64,000 nucleotides of DNA from Oreocharis arfaki (Eukaryota; Chordata; Aves; Passeriformes; Paramythiidae), in contig VZRR01009912.1 in NCBI GenBank assembly GCA_013398015.1, positions 186,001 through 250,000 on the forward strand, written 5' to 3'. Shown here piece after piece: positions 25,101 through 34,016 of this stretch. The translations under genes and the position numbers were made by a program. The notes under the pieces are model-generated. The model had not been told where the DNA came from. It ran no database searches and saw only the letters and a program-made list of their open reading frames with translations. Within the stretch, counting starts at the first letter, position 1. Every line of letters starts with the position of its first letter.

Positions 25101-28100
25101 TGTCTCCCAAGTGTGAAAGAAATGCTGTCTTGCATGAGGATCTCACTAGCCATCATTTAACCCAACCTGACTGGATGTCTTCTCATTTTCTTCCTCAGTC
25201 TTCCTCCTTGTTTCTGAGCTGAATGTATCTGAAATCTTTCCATTCTGAATGACCCTTCTTCTGATTCCAAAGCTCGCTCCACCGAGACAGAGTCCACAGC
25301 TGGAAAAGATGTACCAGCTCCTTCCATCCCCATCACAAGCGAAAGAGCACACAGAGGGGACAGGTCTGGAGAGAATGGCACTGCACTCCAGTATCCCTCA
25401 CCAAGGAAGAAGCACCCATAGCCAGGTCTAAGATCCTCAAGGAGAAAAAGTTGAGGGTCTCCGAACCACCTCCGAACCCACTTTTTTTCTTCTCTGCACT
25501 TTCTTCATCTTCACTGAGAAGAGATTACTTGTCGCAGAACTTCATCTAAATTATGGTTAGGAAGAAACTATTAGTGAGGATGGACAACCAAGAACGCTGT
25601 CTGGTTAGGAGACAGAGACCTATTTGAGGATGTTTCCATCACTTACAAGAATTCCACATTCTTCCTCATAGACCTTTAGCTGGTGGAGACACAGACACGA
25701 GTTTTCATGTTTGATGCAGAAGGCAGAGGCAGCAGACAAGGAAGAGTTCCCACAGCAAGCGCTGTGTGTTGGATAAATCTTGCTGAGCTTGTTCTGATAC
25801 CTTCAGAGTGGTGTTCAACCACCAGAAAACCAATGTCTTCCTTGTAGGGTGGGTTGGGTCTCTTGCCTTCATTCTTCCAGCAGCAGCAGTGGCAGTATGT
25901 TATAAAACACAACCCTCCCAGGTCCCCCCAAAACAGCTGATATTCCCTCCTAAACAAGCAAGGAAACAAGTTCTCCTGTTGGTGGAGTTGCCTGCCCAGA
26001 GCCCTAATGGAAGCCCTTGATTTCTTGCAGACACCGATGTGTGCCACCCAAGCCCCTGTCTGAACGGAGCCACCTGCGTTGATGGCATCGACTCTTTCAA
26101 ATGCTTTTGCCTTCCCAGCTACGGAGGGGACCTGTGTGAGATCGGTACGGCCTCCTTGGCTTCAGCTAATCCCACTAACTGCTGCACCACCTTGTTCCCA
26201 TGCTATTCCCCAAAAAAAGCTGATCCCCAGTGCTCCCATCAGTGTCGCTCTCATCTCAGTAAGCTAACCTCTAACAGCAGCTTAAAACACACGAGGGAAA
26301 AGCTCTGAGGCTTTTGCATATCTGTTTTGATAAGTTTGTTCCTCACAGCACCAAGTCCTCTAAGATTCCTGAGCAGGAGCTTCTGGTGTCTTCTCCAGCT
26401 TTCTCTTTTCTAAGTTTCTCTGGTGAATCTCCACATAGATCACAACAATGTTGATCTCAGAAATCGCTGTCTCTTTGGGTCGAGGGTCTTTCTGTTCATC
26501 TGTAACAGTAGGGAACCTTCTGAGAACATCTTCACCCCAGGCAAACTTTCTCTGCTGAACTGGAATTTCATGGAATGATGCTTCAACTGAGCCCTGAAAA
26601 ATGATTGTGTTTCTCTTGGGGAAGAAAGAAGCCTCGTTCACTCCAGGAATCTCCATCGATTTGACACAGCATGGTATTTTTGTCATCTCCACAACGTGGC
26701 TTCCTGTGGCAAAATCAGCAGGGAATGTATCTTTGAGAAAACGGGAAGCGACCTGTATTTCCATCAAAATTAGGCATTCTCACCTGCTCTAATACTTCTT
26801 TTTGTCTCTACAAGGAAAGAAAAAGAGTTGTGTTTTTTTCTTAAAGCTGATAGAATCCAAAATTTTATCATCTTAGCTGAGGGAGAGCTCTCCCGCTTTG
26901 CTCAAACAAAAGAGAAATAAGGTCACAGTATCTTCTTCACCTTGGCATGAATAATGATAATATGTTGGATTTTCTCCTTCCTTTCTTCACATCTCTTTCT
27001 GCTTCCAATATGAACATACAGACTAGACCATAAGAAGGCTCAGGATCATTGGACCTTCTGGGCAGGAATTGCACTGTCTTAACATCAATTTTCCAATGCA
27101 ACCTCATCAGCCTTTGATTTACCCACCCATGATACCTGTTGTTTAAGATCCTTGTAACTCAACCAGAGACTTTCCACGCTGTGACTGTTTATGATCTTGT
27201 GTGGTCCAAACCAGGCTTAATTTTCTCTTTTCTCTGAATTATGGGCTCTGATGCCTGGCAGATGCAAGAGGAAGCCAGTGCTCCAAAATTTGTGGGGAAT
27301 GTAAATCTTCATATTCCCATAAGACTCCGTATTCCCATCCTTGCTCCAAGGATGTTCTGCAAACTTTGAGCAAGAGATCTGCCTGCAAAAGCCAAGAATC
27401 CTTAGGGCTTCACCTACTTCCAGATAACCCATTTAATCTGTTGAAGAAGGCAGGAAATGCTTTTAATGTCTCAAATAACTATCAGCCACTCCAATATCTA
27501 TGACGTGCCCACAATCTCCAGCTGGAAGAACACCAGAAAGGTGGATCAGGAGGAATTAGTGTGATTGAAGGTGACTAGTGCTTTGACGTACCAAGCTCAA
27601 CAAAGAAGAAAGAAACTGAGTACAGAAAACCTTACTGAAAAGGGAGAGAGGCATGAGGGCTCATAGAAGCCCACCACTCTCAGAGCAGCAAGGGCCCGAG
27701 AAAGGATGGTAGATCAGGCATCGGAAGGGCTGAGATTAAACACATTTCATTTTCTGTTCCCTTCAGTCACACATAGCAGACAGATGTGTGGTGTTGCATT
27801 GCGTGGGAACTGCTGGAGGTCTTTTCTGGTGGTTTCTCCATTTGTCCCTACTTTCCCCCATCTGTGGTTTTATTTTTTTTGAAACGTGTGTTCAGTTCCT
27901 CAGCGTTTCTCAGATGGTAAAAGATCTTCGGAAAAGTTGAGGAATGTTTGCGCTTCTCTAGCAGCTTCCAAGCTTTTTCATTGAGACTTAATTCTCTCTC
28001 TCCACTCTGGTAAGTTTCTGTCTCCATTTCTTTTCACCCATCTTGGTCAGTTTGCTTCTCCTCCAGAGCTCCAGAATCACACCAAGTGATGGAACCACAC

Positions 28101-31100
28101 AAACCTAGTGGTCCCCTCCTTCATTTCCAACACGTGTGCGTTGATTCTGGACATCTGGATATGGGGTTTGGAGAGGTTTTTTCCGAAAGCAAGAAAACTC
28201 TGCAGGCCAGCACAAGTGGGAAGAGCTGTGTTCTCACTTGGTCAGTTCCTCAAAAGCAGATTCCAGGAACTTTACACAGGGATTGAATTTCCCAGGAATA
28301 AGCCTGTATCATCCAAGCTTTCTAGTAGCACTGGTCGTGTCACTGCAGACACAGGGCCTTCCACACAGGCTGCCCTCTCTGCGTGTCTTGGATGCCTTCT
28401 GACAGTTTTCCCAGGGAATTCCTACAGGCAACAGGGTTTGCTTTTTAGTGAAAGTGACTGTCTGTTGTCCCATGCAATGGCAGCATGAGCTGCTAAGAGG
28501 TGAGTTGAAAGCTTTCAGACACATGCAACTCCTCTTCATCCTTCCTCTGTGTGTTTCAGACTTGGAAAACTGCGAGGAGGGCTGGACCAAGTTCCAGGGC
28601 CACTGCTACCAGCACTTTGAGGAGAGGGAGACTTGGATGGATGCAGAGACCAGATGCCGACAACACCAAGCCCACCTGAGCAGTATCGTCACCCCGGAGG
28701 AACAAGAATTTGTGAACAGTGAGTGCTGAGGGCAGCCTGAGACTCGGCGTGGTTCCAGCCACTGGACTCTGACTCTACCCACAGATTTATCCAAAGTGGT
28801 ATAAAAAACACCACTTGCCCCTCTGGTGCTCATGTATCCTAGCAAAGCCTCATCCTTGTATGGGTGCATCCATGCTCATGGCAGGTTGAGCGGGGAGGGA
28901 GATGGACAAACATGATGCAAGCAGAAAGGGCATCAGGGAATAGTGACTGGAAGGCAGCTGAGTGACCCAGAGGCTCCAGGTCAAAGAAATGCTGAGAGGG
29001 CAAAGAAATGCTTCCAGCAAAGTGTAGGACAACCATGACTCTTTTCTCCCCCTCCTGCTCTTCCAGGTCACGCACAGGACTACCACTGGATCGGGCTGAG
29101 TGACAGAGCTGTGGAGAATGACTTCCGCTGGTCCGACGGGCACTCCCTGGTGAGCCTGCAGCCTGCAGCACAAGCAGGAGCCGGCTTTTGGCGGGGGGAA
29201 GAGGTTCCCCTTGGGTGGGAAGGGCCCCGTGGGTTACATGTTGGGTGCTTAGGTTGGGCATTGAGGGGAGGCAACTCTAAACTCTGTAGGGCTCATGGTT
29301 TTTCCTCTAGAAAAGCTGGTCAGGTCCTGGGCACCATCACAACAGAAATAACTGGTGTAGGGGCAGTGCTGGCCATCCATGGGCTCTGCTGGAGAGGGGT
29401 GTGGGAGAGGTGGCAGGGAGGATGAAGGAGGGAGTAGGAGAGACCAGGGCCCAGCCTGAGATGAAGGACTGTCCTCTCTCGGCAGCAATACGAGAACTGG
29501 CGGCCCAACCAACCCGATAACTTCTTTTCGGCGGGCGAGGACTGCGTTGTGATGATCTGGCACGAGAAAGGCGAATGGAACGACGTTCCCTGCAACTATC
29601 ACCTCCCTTTCACCTGCAAGAAAGGAACAGGTCAGCGCCCTGTGCCATACTGGCAAGGATGGGGGGGCTCAGGAGGTGGCTGTGGGTCTGGAGCAGAGTC
29701 CCCAGTGCCCATGAATGTGGGTTTTGTCACTGCGAAGGGTGGTCAGAGAGATGGAAGGAATAAGAAACAGAAGCTGGACAAGGCTGTAAGAGAAAGTCTC
29801 ACAAGGACTTGAAAATAAATAGGACAAACCATTAAGATTCAACATCCCCAAGCAGAGTCATACCCTGGCTGCAGCATCGCTCCCACACACCAGCTCTGTG
29901 CCCTCACACAGACACAGGCAGCTGTTGCAACACTCAGCTGAGCTCCCACAGCCTCTCCAGGAGGCAGGAATGGAGCACTGAGGCAGACTCCTGCTTAATT
30001 TCAACTCACAGGATTTCCATATCCCCCTGCCCCTAAGCTTTGTGCACAGAGGCAATCTCAAAGGGTGTTAAGGTTTTATGCATGGAGGAGTGACGAGGCT
30101 GCACATGCCCAGCCTGCCCTGGCTGTGAGCTGCCTGCTCAGCCAGGCAGGTGTCCTCTCACTCACTCTCCACGTGTCTGCCCATCTCCTGCAGTGGCCTG
30201 CGGGGACCCCCCAGCGGTGGAGAATGCCAGGACCTTCGGTCGGAAGAAGGAACGCTACGAAATAAACTCCATGGTGCGGTACCAGTGCGACCAAGGCTAC
30301 ATCCAACGCCACGTGCCCACGATTCGGTGCCAGCCCAACGGGCAGTGGGAGGAGCCACGGATATCCTGCCTAAACCGTATGTCTTGGTCCCTTCACCTTC
30401 GGGTTAGGGCTGATGCCTCCCTGCAGCTGGGAGAAGGAGCTGGGAATGCAGGGCATCATCTCAGGGTAGGGGATAGCTCTGAGCCAGGCAGAAGGGGACA
30501 TCATGGTTCCCTTGGCTTCTTGGAAGTTTCCCCTGTGAGGGGGCTGTGGGAGCTGACATCTTCTGGGCAGTTGTGGACCACAGAGTCTGGCTTGCAGGAC
30601 TGCCCTGGAGACCCACCAAGGCAGAGTAGAGGCAGCTCTAGAGTAAGGAAAGGGCAACAAGGAGCTTGCCAATGGCCCAGGCTACTCAGGGAAAGGAAAA
30701 TAAATGGCTTCTGAAAGGGTGAGTTTTGGCACCACCTGCATCAACAGAGAGAATAGGAGGGGAGAGCTATGAATCCCCCAGCCCTTCCCCAGAGTCCCCC
30801 TGCTCTGGGAGCAGACAGGAGTCCTGCAGCAGATACAAGCTGAGGGACAGGGCTGGGCTCCTGACTCTCCTCCTGTCAGGCCTCCAGCTGATGGCAGCCA
30901 GCCTTCTTCACTGGTGTTCCAGCCCACTCCCAGGCCTGCCTACACCCCTGTCCCATCCCTGACAGCCTGCAGCTTCCCAAGAATTTTGTTGGCCTCGGAC
31001 AAATCACATCTGTCCAGTGGCCTCCTTGCCAGGTTCTGGTCCAGCTGGGCAGCTCCAGATAAGGCAGATTAAGCAATGGTCCCACAGCCAGGGAAAGCCG

Positions 31101-31895
31101 ATATGGGCTTAAGGGACAAACCTCTGCCCCGGGGAGGAGATGAAAGCAGGAGGGATGGAGGAGGTGTCCAAGGGCGGCTGCCTGGTGCAGACCAAGATGC
31201 TGATTCCTTTGGCTCTGCTGTGGGTCTGGAGAGCTGCAGGCTGTTCCCAACATGGACCGCCAGCGATCAAGAGACCTGGTCTGCTCCCAACCAGCTTTTG
31301 CAGCTTCCACCTGAACCCTCCTGCAACTATCACACCAGAGCAGGCCAGCTTCCAGGGACACTGGCAGCAAAGACCAGGCAGAAACCTTGTCCCTGCCAGC
31401 CAGGCGGGGCTGTTTCCCCTCCTGTGCCCTGAGCACGGCCCACTACTAATGGATATTGGGGTTGGGGATTAGGGCAGTGGGTGAGATGAGGAAGAGCTGC
31501 CCTCCCGGCTGGGCACAGGGAAGGGATGGGACAAGCAACCACGGAGATGATGCTGCTACCCAGGCTCTCTCCAAGCCGCGGGCACCTTGTCCCTCGGGTG
31601 AAGCACAGCCCGGCAGGGCGAGAGAAGGGCCGATTGTGCGTGTGCGGGCGGGCTGGCGCCGGGGCACATACAGCCGCCCCCGGGCAGCGCTGCCTGCGGC
31701 TGCCCGTGTTTTTCCAGGCAGCCAGGGGCTGGGGCGGCCAGCGCGGGACAAGCAGCTTCTCTGTGCCGGCTCCTGCCAACAAGGTGCCTTTTCTTCTCTT
31801 TCACAGCCTCCAGCTACCAGCGCAGGCTATACAAGAGGAGCCCCAGGAGCCGGTCGAAACCCAGCGGCAGCGCCGTGCACAGACCCACCCATTAG
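7048..31895 (+). CDS. ACAN: Aggrecan core protein, start codon to stop codon (17 coding exons with introns)
   Basis: Aggrecan is the large secreted proteoglycan of cartilage. It binds hyaluronan through G1 and carries many chondroitin-sulfate chains that hold water in the matrix. I joined 17 coding exons by eye; every junction is GT/AG and the phases agree, giving 6333 coding bases and 2110 residues, close to the known size of chicken aggrecan. Approximate residues: signal peptide and N-terminus 1-23, Ig 24-147, Link 148-248, Link 249-346, interglobular 347-526, Link 527-627, Link 628-725, short KS-like 726-789, CS 790-1853, EGF 1854-1891, C-type lectin 1892-2020, Sushi 2021-2081, basic tail 2082-2110. 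The ATG at 7048 lies seven bases into its exon, has A at -3, and is followed by a hydrophobic leader. The reading frame is intact throughout. Exon 1 (non-coding) was not found. Introns of under about 700 bp between exons show nothing else I can name. Identification is essentially certain. Confidence 0.97.
7652..8023 (+). CDS. ACAN: ACAN exon 3: G1 Ig V-type domain
   Basis: This 372-bp exon is phase 1 at both ends. It encodes an Ig fold with cysteines in NIPCYF and YRCEVMYG, and the Link-family motif IKWSKL. In this family the Ig domain mediates the aggrecan-link protein contact. The Ig exon of HAPLN3 in this window is also exactly 372 bp. Confidence 0.96.
8680..8854 (+). CDS. ACAN: ACAN exon 4: G1 first Link module, 5' part
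   Basis: This 175-bp exon enters in phase 1 and exits in phase 2. It encodes the start of a Link module ([39 protein letters not shown]). Link modules bind hyaluronan. The matching exon in G2 has the same length and phase. Confidence 0.96.
9384..9511 (+). CDS. ACAN: ACAN exon 5: G1 first Link module, 3' part
   Basis: This 128-bp exon completes the first Link module ([29 protein letters not shown]). It enters in phase 2 and exits in phase 1 at a ggtgat donor. Confidence 0.96.
10130..10423 (+). CDS. ACAN: ACAN exon 6: G1 second Link module
   Basis: This 294-bp exon is phase 1 at both ends and encodes a whole Link module ([56 protein letters not shown]). It completes the hyaluronan-binding G1 globe. 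Confidence 0.96.
10424..12130. other. ACAN intron 6, nothing recognised
   Basis: This 1.7 kb intron lies between G1 and the interglobular exon. I see no repeat family, RNA gene or extra exon in it. Confidence 0.7.
12131..12670 (+). CDS. ACAN: ACAN exon 7: interglobular domain with aggrecanase site
   Basis: This 540-bp exon encodes about 180 residues between G1 and G2, rich in Thr, Ala and Glu. The segment [17 protein letters not shown] aligns with the mammalian aggrecanase site (TEGE before ARGS). The cut would fall between Glu392 and Ala393, at 12267/12268. A glycosylation sequon NAT directly precedes it, as in mammals. The mammalian MMP motif PENFFG is not present at the matching place, where the sequence reads [17 protein letters not shown]. 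Confidence 0.95.
13175..13349 (+). CDS. ACAN: ACAN exon 8: G2 first Link module, 5' part
   Basis: This 175-bp exon has the same length and phases as exon 4 of G1. It encodes [17 protein letters not shown] and [20 protein letters not shown], then [13 protein letters not shown]2 has Link modules but no Ig domain, as in all known aggrecans. Confidence 0.96.
13775..13902 (+). CDS. ACAN: ACAN exon 9: G2 first Link module, 3' part
   Basis: This 128-bp exon is equal in length to exon 5. It encodes [20 protein letters not shown] and [11 protein letters not shown], after a gtag acceptor. Confidence 0.96.
14023..14316 (+). CDS. ACAN: ACAN exon 10: G2 second Link module
   Basis: This 294-bp exon is equal in length to exon 6 and encodes [35 protein letters not shown], and HHAFCFRG. 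It ends before gtaccc in phase 1. Confidence 0.96.
14481..14672 (+). CDS. ACAN: ACAN exon 11: short keratan-sulfate-type linker
   Basis: This 192-bp exon encodes 64 acidic, Val/Glu/Thr-rich residues ([20 protein letters not shown] onward) with one NQT sequon. It occupies the place of the mammalian KS domain but shows none of the hexapeptide repeats that carry keratan sulfate in cattle and humans. Confidence 0.92.
14793..17984 (+). CDS. ACAN: ACAN exon 12: giant chondroitin-sulfate attachment exon
   Basis: This single 3192-bp exon (1064 residues, phase 1 at both ends) is open throughout. The first half (to about 16408) is a Ser-Gly-rich region of SGLPSG-type motifs in four long blocks. Each block closes with a variant of TLVEVVT, near 15345, 15695, 16008 and 16311. 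The second half is a 20-residue tandem array described separately. Xylosyltransferase adds glycosaminoglycan chains at Ser-Gly next to acidic residues, and such sites are abundant here. Aggrecanase-like cut sites after Glu are visible near 15367, 16030 and 16330. Nanomelic chickens are known to carry a nonsense mutation in this exon; here the frame is complete. Confidence 0.96.
16409..17548 (+). repeat. ACAN: 19-unit 60-bp in-frame tandem array within the CS exon
   Basis: Nineteen consecutive units of exactly 60 bp encode 20 residues each, with consensus near [20 protein letters not shown]. They cover about residues 1329-1708. A 54-bp shortened unit follows at 17549-17602 and a badly diverged one at 17603-17662. 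Six units (starting 16589, 16829, 17009, 17249, 17369 and 17489) end in Arg-Gly rather than Ser-Gly. Units starting 16829, 16889 and 16949 resemble those starting 17009, 17069 and 17129, suggesting a 180-bp duplication. Confidence 0.95.
18151..18335 (-). mobile_element. CR1 LINE 3' end fragment
   Basis: The segment opens with tcatagaatcatagaat and continues with the CR1-type run aagaccttcatgatcatcaa, then with the accctgggcagcctgttcca style block in degenerate form. This is the reverse complement of the 3' end of avian CR1, so the element reads on the minus strand. It is truncated and non-coding. Confidence 0.88.
19561..19597 (+). repeat. A-rich tract
   Basis: Two A runs broken by tttt, the second more than 20 bases long, lie inside ACAN intron 12. 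This may be the tail of an old retroposed sequence, but no body of an element is recognisable upstream. Confidence 0.75.
22466..22562 (-). mobile_element. CR1 LINE 3' end fragment
   Basis: This begins gaatcatagaatcataaaat and continues ggttggaaaggaccttagag, then gatgatctagctcaaacctc. It is a clear CR1 3' end in reverse orientation and is short and truncated. Confidence 0.9.
26031..26144 (+). CDS. ACAN: ACAN exon 13: EGF module of G3
   Basis: This 114-bp exon, phase 1 at both ends, encodes [20 protein letters not shown] and ends [13 protein letters not shown]. Six cysteines have EGF spacing. The DTDxC start and the C-x-D-x4-F-x-C pattern resemble the calcium-binding class, matching mammalian EGF2 rather than EGF1; Val stands where Glu or Gln is usual. 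Confidence 0.95.
26145..28559. other. ACAN intron 13, one unassigned minus-strand open frame
   Basis: This 2.4 kb intron separates the EGF and lectin exons. A 135-codon open frame on the minus strand (26360-26767) has no recognisable domain. Otherwise I see no repeat family or exon. Confidence 0.6.
28560..28718 (+). CDS. ACAN: ACAN exon 14: C-type lectin domain, part 1
   Basis: This 159-bp exon encodes [40 protein letters not shown] and TPEEQEFVN. It is the N-terminal third of the long-form C-type lectin fold found in all lecticans, and ends in phase 1 before gtgagt. Confidence 0.96.
29067..29149 (+). CDS. ACAN: ACAN exon 15: C-type lectin domain, part 2
   Basis: This 83-bp exon follows ttccag and encodes [20 protein letters not shown] and WSDGHSL, including the WIGL core motif. 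It exits in phase 0 before gtgagc. Confidence 0.95.
29486..29630 (+). CDS. ACAN: ACAN exon 16: C-type lectin domain, part 3
   Basis: This 145-bp exon encodes [20 protein letters not shown] and continues through [19 protein letters not shown]. The QPD and WND motifs are the calcium and ligand sites of the fold. In lecticans this domain binds matrix partners such as tenascins and fibulins. Confidence 0.96.
30194..30376 (+). CDS. ACAN: ACAN exon 17: Sushi (CCP) domain
   Basis: This 183-bp exon, phase 1 at both ends, encodes a four-cysteine Sushi module: [39 protein letters not shown]. It completes the globular part of G3. Confidence 0.96.
30377..31806. other. ACAN last intron, nothing recognised
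   Basis: This 1.4 kb GC-rich intron shows no repeat family or exon that I can support. Long frames on both strands here are due to base composition. Confidence 0.65.
31807..31895 (+). CDS. ACAN: ACAN exon 18: basic C-terminal tail and stop
   Basis: After the ttcacag acceptor this exon encodes [20 protein letters not shown] then GSAVHRPTH and a TAG stop at 31893-31895. The strongly basic tail after Sushi is typical of aggrecan. Confidence 0.94.
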
Positions 31896-32605
31896 AGCGG
31901 GGCGAGAGACCGAGGGGGAACGCGAGAAAGAGAGATTTTTAACGGAACACTTATATTAACAGAGTCGATTTCTTCTTCTTCTTGTTGCTTTTTTTTGTCA
32001 TATAAGGAAAAAAAAATTATATTAAAGACAAACCCACCTTTGTGTATATATATATAAAAAAAAAATTGTTTTTCCAAGCACCAAAGCAAAACAAATTAGA
32101 TCTCAGCATTTTTACTAACCGTCCGGTTCCAATTATCTTCGTGCCTTTGGGGACAGGGAGGGGGGTGGGTTTGCAAAGGGCAGGGGGTTAAGTTAAATAA
32201 TAAAGATGATTATTTTTTCCTGATTTTATCCACGAACAATGTAATTATTTCTGTTATTTAATCTCCAGGGTGAGCAGCACCTTTTGGGGTTTTATTTTTT
32301 TTTCCAGAATCCTTCTACTGCTGCAGCACGTCAGGACGGGTGGGGAGGGCCGGGGGGCTGTGGTGGAAGAAGCTGTGGGAGGAGGGAGGCGAGGGGATGC
32401 TGGGACCCGGGAGCTGGGTGCTGGGGGCTGTGGCCCCTCTCTGCTTCCCCACCACCCCCTCTGCAGCGCAGCGCCTGTCCCGGGACAACGTGCTCTTTCC
32501 AGGGGACCGTGCGGGGCACCAGCGTTCCCTGCACCTATTTATATTTTTGAACATATCCTATTTTGAAAGAATGATAAATAATAAACAGAGCGAAATCGGA
32601 ATGGG
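31896..32605 (+). other. ACAN: ACAN 3' UTR
   Basis: This is the sequence after the stop, AT-rich near 31960-32110. Two AATAAA poly(A) signals are visible, at 32199-32204 and 32580-32585. I place the longest transcript end about 20 bases after the second. The exact end is inferred. Confidence 0.7.
32580..32585 (+). terminator. ACAN distal poly(A) signal AATAAA
   Basis: A canonical hexamer about 690 bases after the stop codon, followed by a GT-rich stretch (gtcggtgttgg) near 32612, which fits a downstream element. A proximal AATAAA at 32199-32204 is an alternative. Confidence 0.6.
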
Positions 32606-33127
32606 CGCTTTGTCGGTGTTGGTTTTTTTTAAGGAAGAGGGGTGTCTGGTGGGCTGGGAGGAGAAGGGCCTCCCATGGCAAGGTGGCCAGGAAGGAAGGG
32701 GAACGCAAAGAGGGTGCTCCAAGCTACACAGGAATGGCTCAGCCCCAGCCTGCACCTAAGGGACCATGGAGGTGGGAGGGGTGTCCCAAGCCCCAGCTGA
32801 AGAAGGACCCTGGAGTAGGACACTGCCCTCCCTGTTCAGCTCTCCCCTTGGGAGGGGGTTAACCCACATCCCTAAAACCCATGGCCAGCAGACACTGCTT
32901 CACCTTCCAGCTTTCAGTCCTGACACCCAGGGGGTTAATTAACACTCACTAATGAGGGAACACAACGCCCTTGCAGCAGCTGAGCTGAGCCAGCACTGAT
33001 GAGCTGATGTTCAGCCAAGGATGAAACAGCCAGGGATCCCCAAATCCTTTCTCCAGAGAAGACCTTTCTCTTGTGTTGGGACAGAGATGGGGACACAGCC
33101 ATGTCACTTCAGGGCTTTCTCCACGGT

Positions 33128-33133
33128 TTTATT
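33128..33133 (-). terminator. HAPLN3 poly(A) signal AATAAA
   Basis: The plus strand reads tttatt, so the minus strand carries AATAAA about 600 bases after the HAPLN3 stop, followed by tggctgtgtcc as a possible GT-rich downstream element. The transcript would end near 33108. Confidence 0.65.
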
Positions 33134-33735
33134 AGAAGGTGTCCAGAAAAACACATCTTTTCATAGCCAATGCTCAAAGAAGAAGGCACCAGAGTTCAAA
33201 TGGAGTCCAGGCAAGAGGCACATGGAGATAAGGCACTTGCGCTCCCGCAGGGACAGGCACAATGGCATCCTTCAGCAGGACATGGACGGGGCTGGAAGAG
33301 GGGCCAGGATGCAACGGAGATACCTGCTCTCTGCTCTGGCCAAATCCAGCCTTGCCTCGCTCCCTCATGGCCTTGCCTCGTGAACTCGGAGGCAGGATCC
33401 GCGACCGCAGGAAGGGGCCACCACCCTTGGGGTGGCACGGCCAAGCGGGGTGGCAGCAGTAGCCCATGGGGATCATCCTTGCACACATCCCACGAGAGGG
33501 ACCATCCCACGCTGCCCAGCTGGCACCCACCCTGAGCAGCTGCATGTGCCAGCTGCTGAGCAAGATGTGGAAAATATAATGGAAGGAAACAAAACAAAAC
33601 AAAAAGAAACCTCCCCCCGTCCCACCTCCCCCCAGTCACCCCAAAAACAGCCCTTGGGAATGCCCAACACTGCCCAACACTGGGCACTGGCAGGCTGGAA
33701 ACATCCTTCATCCAAGAAGGATCCCTCCCGGCTCC

Positions 33736-34016
33736 TTATCTCTCCTTGTAGCAGAAGACCCCGAACCTGCCCTTGCTGGGGAAGCCGAAGCTGCGGACAC
33801 CGGGCTCCGCGGGGCCGCAGTTGGCCCGGGGCGTGGCAATGGGGTAGCGGACACTGCCATCTGCCAGCCAGCCGGCACTGCAGCGGTCCAGCCCCAGGAA
33901 CTTCCAGGCGGAGTAGAGCTGCCCCACCCGGGCGATCTCGGCCCCTGCGTCCTGGCAGCTCTGCTTGGCCTCCTCCAGCGTCATCCCAGCCAGGCGGTCC
34001 AGGTAGAAAACCTCTC
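33736..34016 (-). CDS. HAPLN3: HAPLN3 last coding exon: second Link module
   Basis: After a cctcctag acceptor it encodes [50 protein letters not shown] and ends FGVFCYKER before TAA. The 3' UTR continues down to about 33108. Confidence 0.95.

Larger units (their letters stand above)
17985..26030. other. ACAN intron 12 (8 kb), CR1 fragments, no extra EGF exon seen
   Basis: This is the largest intron of the gene. It holds two CR1 remnants, long A runs near 19561-19596 and 22781-22794, an AT-rich stretch near 23870-23970, and a more GC- and CpG-rich patch near 22970-23300. In mammals an alternatively used EGF1 exon lies in the equivalent interval. I found no six-cysteine EGF reading frame flanked by splice sites here. 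Confidence 0.7.

Noticed and set aside
31896..31959. A longer overlapping frame running past the ACAN stop
   Set aside because: It is in a different frame from the spliced aggrecan tail; the true frame stops at 31893-31895.
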